From an uncultured Hungatella sp. (lineage in GTDB: Bacteria; Bacillota; Clostridia; Lachnospirales; Lachnospiraceae), in the NCBI GenBank assembly GCA_910577935.1, contig CAJTOT010000010.1:1-64000 (forward strand): a DNA stretch of 64,000 nt, read 5' to 3'. Both the position numbers and the translations under genes were made by a program. Within the stretch, counting starts at the first letter, position 1. Every line of letters starts with the position of its first letter. This document shows, one piece after another, positions 62,066 to 64,000 of this stretch. The notes under the pieces are model-generated. The model searched no databases. It was not told the DNA's origin and saw only the letters and a program-made list of their open reading frames with translations.

Positions 62066-63166
62066 TTAAAATAGCAGACCTATTGCTTTATCCCACTCGT
62101 CAAAAAAACATTCCGGCCAATTAGACAGACTTCCATCCGGCAATATTTCTGGAGATGTTATATTATGTATGGTCATGCCTTCCTGATCCTCAAAGGCATT
62201 AAAATAATTTATTTTGACCTGATTTGGCCGAATAGATTTTTGCTTTATCGCAAGCCTTATACCATTCAGAATATGATCACTGTGTGTTTCCATCATAATC
62301 TGAACACCATTTGCGGCTGCCTTCGCAGCCAGCTCCCCGATCTGCCGCTGCCCTTTGGGGTGAATATGCGCTTCCGGATTTTCCAGTATCAGCAAATCGC
62401 CTTTTCTTGCTTTTAGCAGAGAAATAATTACTGGCAGAACATAGGACACGCCAAACCCCATATTTACCGCATTTGTCGATTCCTCCCCCATCACACTTAA
62501 CTGACCATAGCGGAGCCCCATCATATTGGCATCAAGATACGGAATCGCCTTGACCTTGATACCTGGAGATATTTCAGACATCCACGCATTTACCTGCAGT
62601 TCCAGACGTTCGCTTATCTCGACTGGATTTTTCATATTTTCATAAACCTTAAATTTAGAATCACTGCCGATCAAATACAGGCTTGATACGGCATGCTCTC
62701 CTCTGCATCCAACCTGTGTTGAAATATGCCACTCTCCCTCCAAATCATCATAATATCTTCTCGGTCCCAATCGCTCTGCTGATATGTACTCAAACCCGTT
62801 TCCTGTCAATGTATGATCACCAGAACCATTTGCTCCGCCCGAAGACAACAATATCTTTTTTTCCCGGTCATAATAACACTCCCAAACCTGCTTTTCCTCC
62901 TCTACTTTCAGAGAGATCTCTTCTTCTCTTCTATACCAATATGAAATGTCCTTTATTGTCCCTAAATTCACATAATATCCATTAAGAAAAATCTGTTCAC
63001 CTTTCTCCAAGCGGTTCTTCTCAAAGGTCTGACGCAGCAAAAGCAGTATCTGGATCAATGTGGACTTTCCCATGCCGTTTATACCGGTAAATAAGTTCAA
63101 ATCTCTGCATTCCACCATTATTTGCTCATAACATTTGAAATTTTTTGCCATAATCTTATTTATCAT
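62066..63166 (-). CDS. DUF3696-type AAA/ABC-like ATPase
   Basis: A 366-residue P-loop ATPase. Walker A is LFTGINGMGKSTLIQIL, the signature-like NMGFGVSYVLPVIISLL, Walker B DLLILENPEAHIHPKGQRQI, and the H-loop METHSDHILNGIRLAI. The C-terminal WPECFFDEWDKAIG matches the DUF3696 WP-FFDE motif. These Rad50/OLD-like ATPases appear in many anti-phage modules. The start overlaps the stop of the DUF262 gene (ATGA), so they form an operon. Likely cytosolic; it senses DNA or infection and drives the partner effector, by inference. Confidence 0.9.
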   Translation of the reverse strand: MINKIMAKNFKCYEQIMVECRDLNLFTGINGMGKSTLIQILLLLRQTFEKNRLEKGEQIFLNGYYVNLGTIKDISYWYRREEEISLKVEEEKQVWECYYDREKKILLSSGGANGSGDHTLTGNGFEYISAERLGPRRYYDDLEGEWHISTQVGCRGEHAVSSLYLIGSDSKFKVYENMKNPVEISERLELQVNAWMSEISPGIKVKAIPYLDANMMGLRYGQLSVMGEESTNAVNMGFGVSYVLPVIISLLKARKGDLLILENPEAHIHPKGQRQIGELAAKAAANGVQIMMETHSDHILNGIRLAIKQKSIRPNQVKINYFNAFEDQEGMTIHNITSPEILPDGSLSNWPECFFDEWDKAIGLLF

Positions 63167-64000
63167 TCTTTTTTCTCCAATATATGATTCACAAGTTCCC
63201 CTATTATATTGATTCTTGCATATACAGATTTTTTATCAGATGATTTCAACAAATATAAATACTCTGATGATTCACATAAATCCATATACTGCTTCTGTAC
63301 CACATCTTTGCGGCTTATCAGTTCGTCTGCATCTTTCTGATCCAGATTTTTCATCACGTAACACCAGGACTCAAAAATAACTTTATTAATGGGACGCCTC
63401 CGCCTGTCATAACATATCTTTCTGAAAGAATTTCTTCCCATCAGCTTATAAATATTTATCATCACGTTCTCAAATTCTTCTTCTATTTGGAGTAATATAT
63501 TCTGTTCTATATGATTTAAAAATTTCATCCCACTATTAAGAAAATCATCAATATTTCCTGAGTACTGAGATAAATCCAGATAACAAAAAGACACATATCT
63601 CAACACAAATTCACGATCCAGCATCCTCTCGCTCTTAACGCTTCCCCCGGTTGCCAGCACAAACGCTTTTTTTTCTGCACATCTTACTAAAAATTCTGTA
63701 GCCTGCCCCTGGAAAAGGGCATTTCGAATCTCCTGCGGCTCCAGGGCCAGCCCCCCGGTATTAATCCTCTTAAAAATATTGTATTTGACATTATCTGGAG
63801 TTGAAGGATTTACCAGATAAACATTGATGACGGTTTCATCAATCCTTCGTTGAAAGGTTCTGGGAAGCTGTTCATATCCACAGCCATTTAATTCCAGAAA
63901 AAACTCCAGCTCCTGCAGTCTTAGCGTCTTATCCACCGCAAACTGTTTCAAGGCAGTCACTCTCTGCAATCCATCAATCACAAGCCACATATCCTCGTCT
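63163..64000 (-). CDS. DUF262 protein (N-terminus beyond window)
   Basis: At least 279 codons; the frame is still open at base 64000, so the N-terminus is cut off. The DUF262 hallmark DGQQR appears as LVIDGLQRVTALKQF. NIFKRINTGGLALEPQEIRN and FVLRYVSFCYLDLSQYSGNI follow, with helical sequence to the end. DUF262 is the GmrS-like N-terminal half of GmrSD type IV restriction enzymes. Here the DUF1524 nuclease half is absent, so the protein would need a partner nuclease or effector. Its stop overlaps the ATPase start. The AT-rich DNA differs from the rest of the window. Confidence 0.85.
   Translation of the reverse strand, partial: DEDMWLVIDGLQRVTALKQFAVDKTLRLQELEFFLELNGCGYEQLPRTFQRRIDETVINVYLVNPSTPDNVKYNIFKRINTGGLALEPQEIRNALFQGQATEFLVRCAEKKAFVLATGGSVKSERMLDREFVLRYVSFCYLDLSQYSGNIDDFLNSGMKFLNHIEQNILLQIEEEFENVMINIYKLMGRNSFRKICYDRRRRPINKVIFESWCYVMKNLDQKDADELISRKDVVQKQYMDLCESSEYLYLLKSSDKKSVYARINIIGELVNHILEKKE

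Noticed and set aside
1..64000. tRNA, rRNA, CRISPR array or complete transposon
   Set aside because: None was seen on either strand when reading the gene-free stretches; only relics of mobile or accessory genes are present.

Overview
The window looks like the chromosome of an anaerobic, low-redox Clostridia member, most likely a Lachnospiraceae (Clostridium cluster XIVa type). The reasons are moderately high GC, strong AGGAGG-type ribosome binding sites, a pyruvate:ferredoxin oxidoreductase, a leucine T-box, a CIRCE/HrcA-type heat-shock operator, P-type ABC peptide uptake and several small proteins of the kind seen in gut Lachnospiraceae. No rRNA, tRNA, CRISPR array, intact prophage or complete insertion sequence was seen. 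The genus is not determinable from the sequence alone.

Layout. 0-2.2 kb is an accessory, partly decayed stretch: a truncated secreted-protein gene at the left edge, tiny basic or unknown ORFs, and remnants of an AAA-ATPase-like gene and of an AlbA_2/RecG-like gene. 2.2-5.3 kb holds a striking TIR-domain membrane protein with five tandem extracytoplasmic carbohydrate-binding-like repeats. 5.5-11.7 kb carries a MATE exporter, a 6-phospho-beta-glucosidase, an amidohydrolase and an unrecognised membrane protein. 11.7 kb holds a C-terminal relic of a second CapA-like gene. 12.0-18.5 kb is a promoter-to-terminator phosphorelay operon: a stand-alone receiver, a hybrid kinase with an HPt domain, a hybrid kinase fused to a DegV lipid-binding domain, and a nitroreductase.

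18.5-29.4 kb contains a CapA-family protein, a zinc-ribbon protein, a GntR/ABC transporter operon with a clear autoregulatory operator, and a two-gene Hsp70 plus J/TPR chaperone module. 29.8-33.3 kb is nifJ (PFOR). 33.7-42.9 kb holds a VanW protein, a PHP phosphoesterase, a P1/DmpA-type peptidase, an AI-2E family transporter, an AlaX editing enzyme, a Cys/Gly-rich small protein and several small unknowns. 43-48.6 kb has a secreted protein, leuS behind a T-box and a DUF1846 protein. 48.7-56.4 kb has a small heat-shock protein under CIRCE, a phosphoribosyltransferase and a complete five-gene oligopeptide ABC system.

56.7-59.6 kb is an exosortase-like enzyme translationally coupled to a VIT/vWA protein that ends in a sorting-signal-like tail, which suggests a dedicated enzyme-substrate pair. 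After a class I aminotransferase, base composition turns AT-rich at 61.1 kb. The right edge holds a three-gene block (an orphan protein, a DUF3696-type ATPase and a truncated DUF262 protein) that looks like a horizontally acquired defence module. The strongest candidates for undescribed biology are the TIR-repeat protein, the DegV-kinase phosphorelay, the exosortase/VIT pair and the DUF262-DUF3696 block.
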